Assembly: GCA_041745765.1 (NCBI GenBank)
Contig: JBGTIH010000127.1
Coordinates: 1-5,619 of the forward strand
Origin: JAHCHG01 sp041745765
Lineage (GTDB): Bacteria; Acidobacteriota; Blastocatellia; Pyrinomonadales; Pyrinomonadaceae
Direction of reading: 5' to 3'
DNA length: 5,619 nucleotides
Below, one piece after another: positions 5,505 through 5,619 of the stretch; position 1 is the first letter of the stretch, and each line of letters begins with the position of its first letter. Under the pieces are notes generated by a model. That model did no database searches and had not been told where the DNA came from. It worked only from the letters and a program-made list of their open reading frames with translations. A program made the translations under genes and the position numbers.

Positions 5505-5588
5505 TAAAAGCTATGCGCTTTTAGCGCAAGAATTTATTAAGTTTTCTTTTCTTAATCAGAAAAGAGCAATAAAGCGAATTTTATTCGC
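5505..5588. other. Cluster of three small hairpins after the SDR gene
   Basis: Three perfect short stems follow one another: TAAAAGC/GCTTTTA (5505-5511 with 5517-5523, five-base loop), TCTTTTC/GAAAAGA (5545-5551 with 5559-5565, seven-base loop) and GCGAAT/ATTCGC (5574-5579 with 5583-5588, three-base loop). None has a convincing T-run, so they are weak terminator candidates for the SDR transcript. They could also belong to a structure that continues beyond the window. Confidence 0.4.
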
Positions 5589-5619
5589 GTTCCGATTCCA
5601 AAACCTCTGCACTTGCAGT

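Noticed and set aside
5574..5619. Part of a tRNA at the right edge
   Set aside because: The stems do not form an acceptor/anticodon/T-arm order and there is no GTTCGAATC-type T-loop on either strand.

Overview
The window reads as ordinary bacterial chromosome holding six complete protein genes, with no phage, transposase, CRISPR or RNA gene that I can support. Moderate G+C coding DNA, AT-rich intergenic gaps, strong Shine-Dalgarno sequences at only some genes, and the gene mix (TPR secretory protein, dienelactone hydrolase, YbbA/TesA pair, zinc-ribbon threonine synthase, FabG-like SDR) suggest an Acidobacteriota bacterium, perhaps Blastocatellia. That placement is an impression from sequence style, not a proof.

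Layout. 101-703 (-) encodes a small secreted TPR protein. It is divergent from 854-1525 (+), a dienelactone-hydrolase-family enzyme, and the 150-bp gap between them carries recognisable promoters for both. The hydrolase gene converges on 1692-2387 (-), a YbbA-type ABC ATPase; a 16-bp inverted repeat sits in the gap. A 241-bp divergent region (2388-2628) follows, containing heptamer tandem repeats that form a stem of about 30 bp, plus a second set of alternative hairpins. Then come 2629-3324 (+), a TesA-like lipoprotein esterase ended by a clear intrinsic terminator, 3439-4602 (+), threonine synthase, and 4745-5467 (+), a short-chain dehydrogenase-like protein that lacks the usual catalytic serine. 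The last 150 bp hold several small hairpins.

How the genes relate. The ABC ATPase and the TesA-like esterase stand head to head, as ybbA and tesA do in Escherichia coli, but the ybbP-type permease normally next to the ATPase is absent. The other genes appear to be independent transcription units: threonine synthase is separated from the esterase by a terminator, and the SDR gene has its own candidate promoter and ribosome binding site.

The features most worth a second look are the heptad-repeat palindrome in the ybbA/tesA control region, the orphan ATPase, the Ser-to-Gly change in the SDR active site, and the two places where three RNA segments could form mutually exclusive hairpins. I see no evidence of a wholly new multi-gene system.
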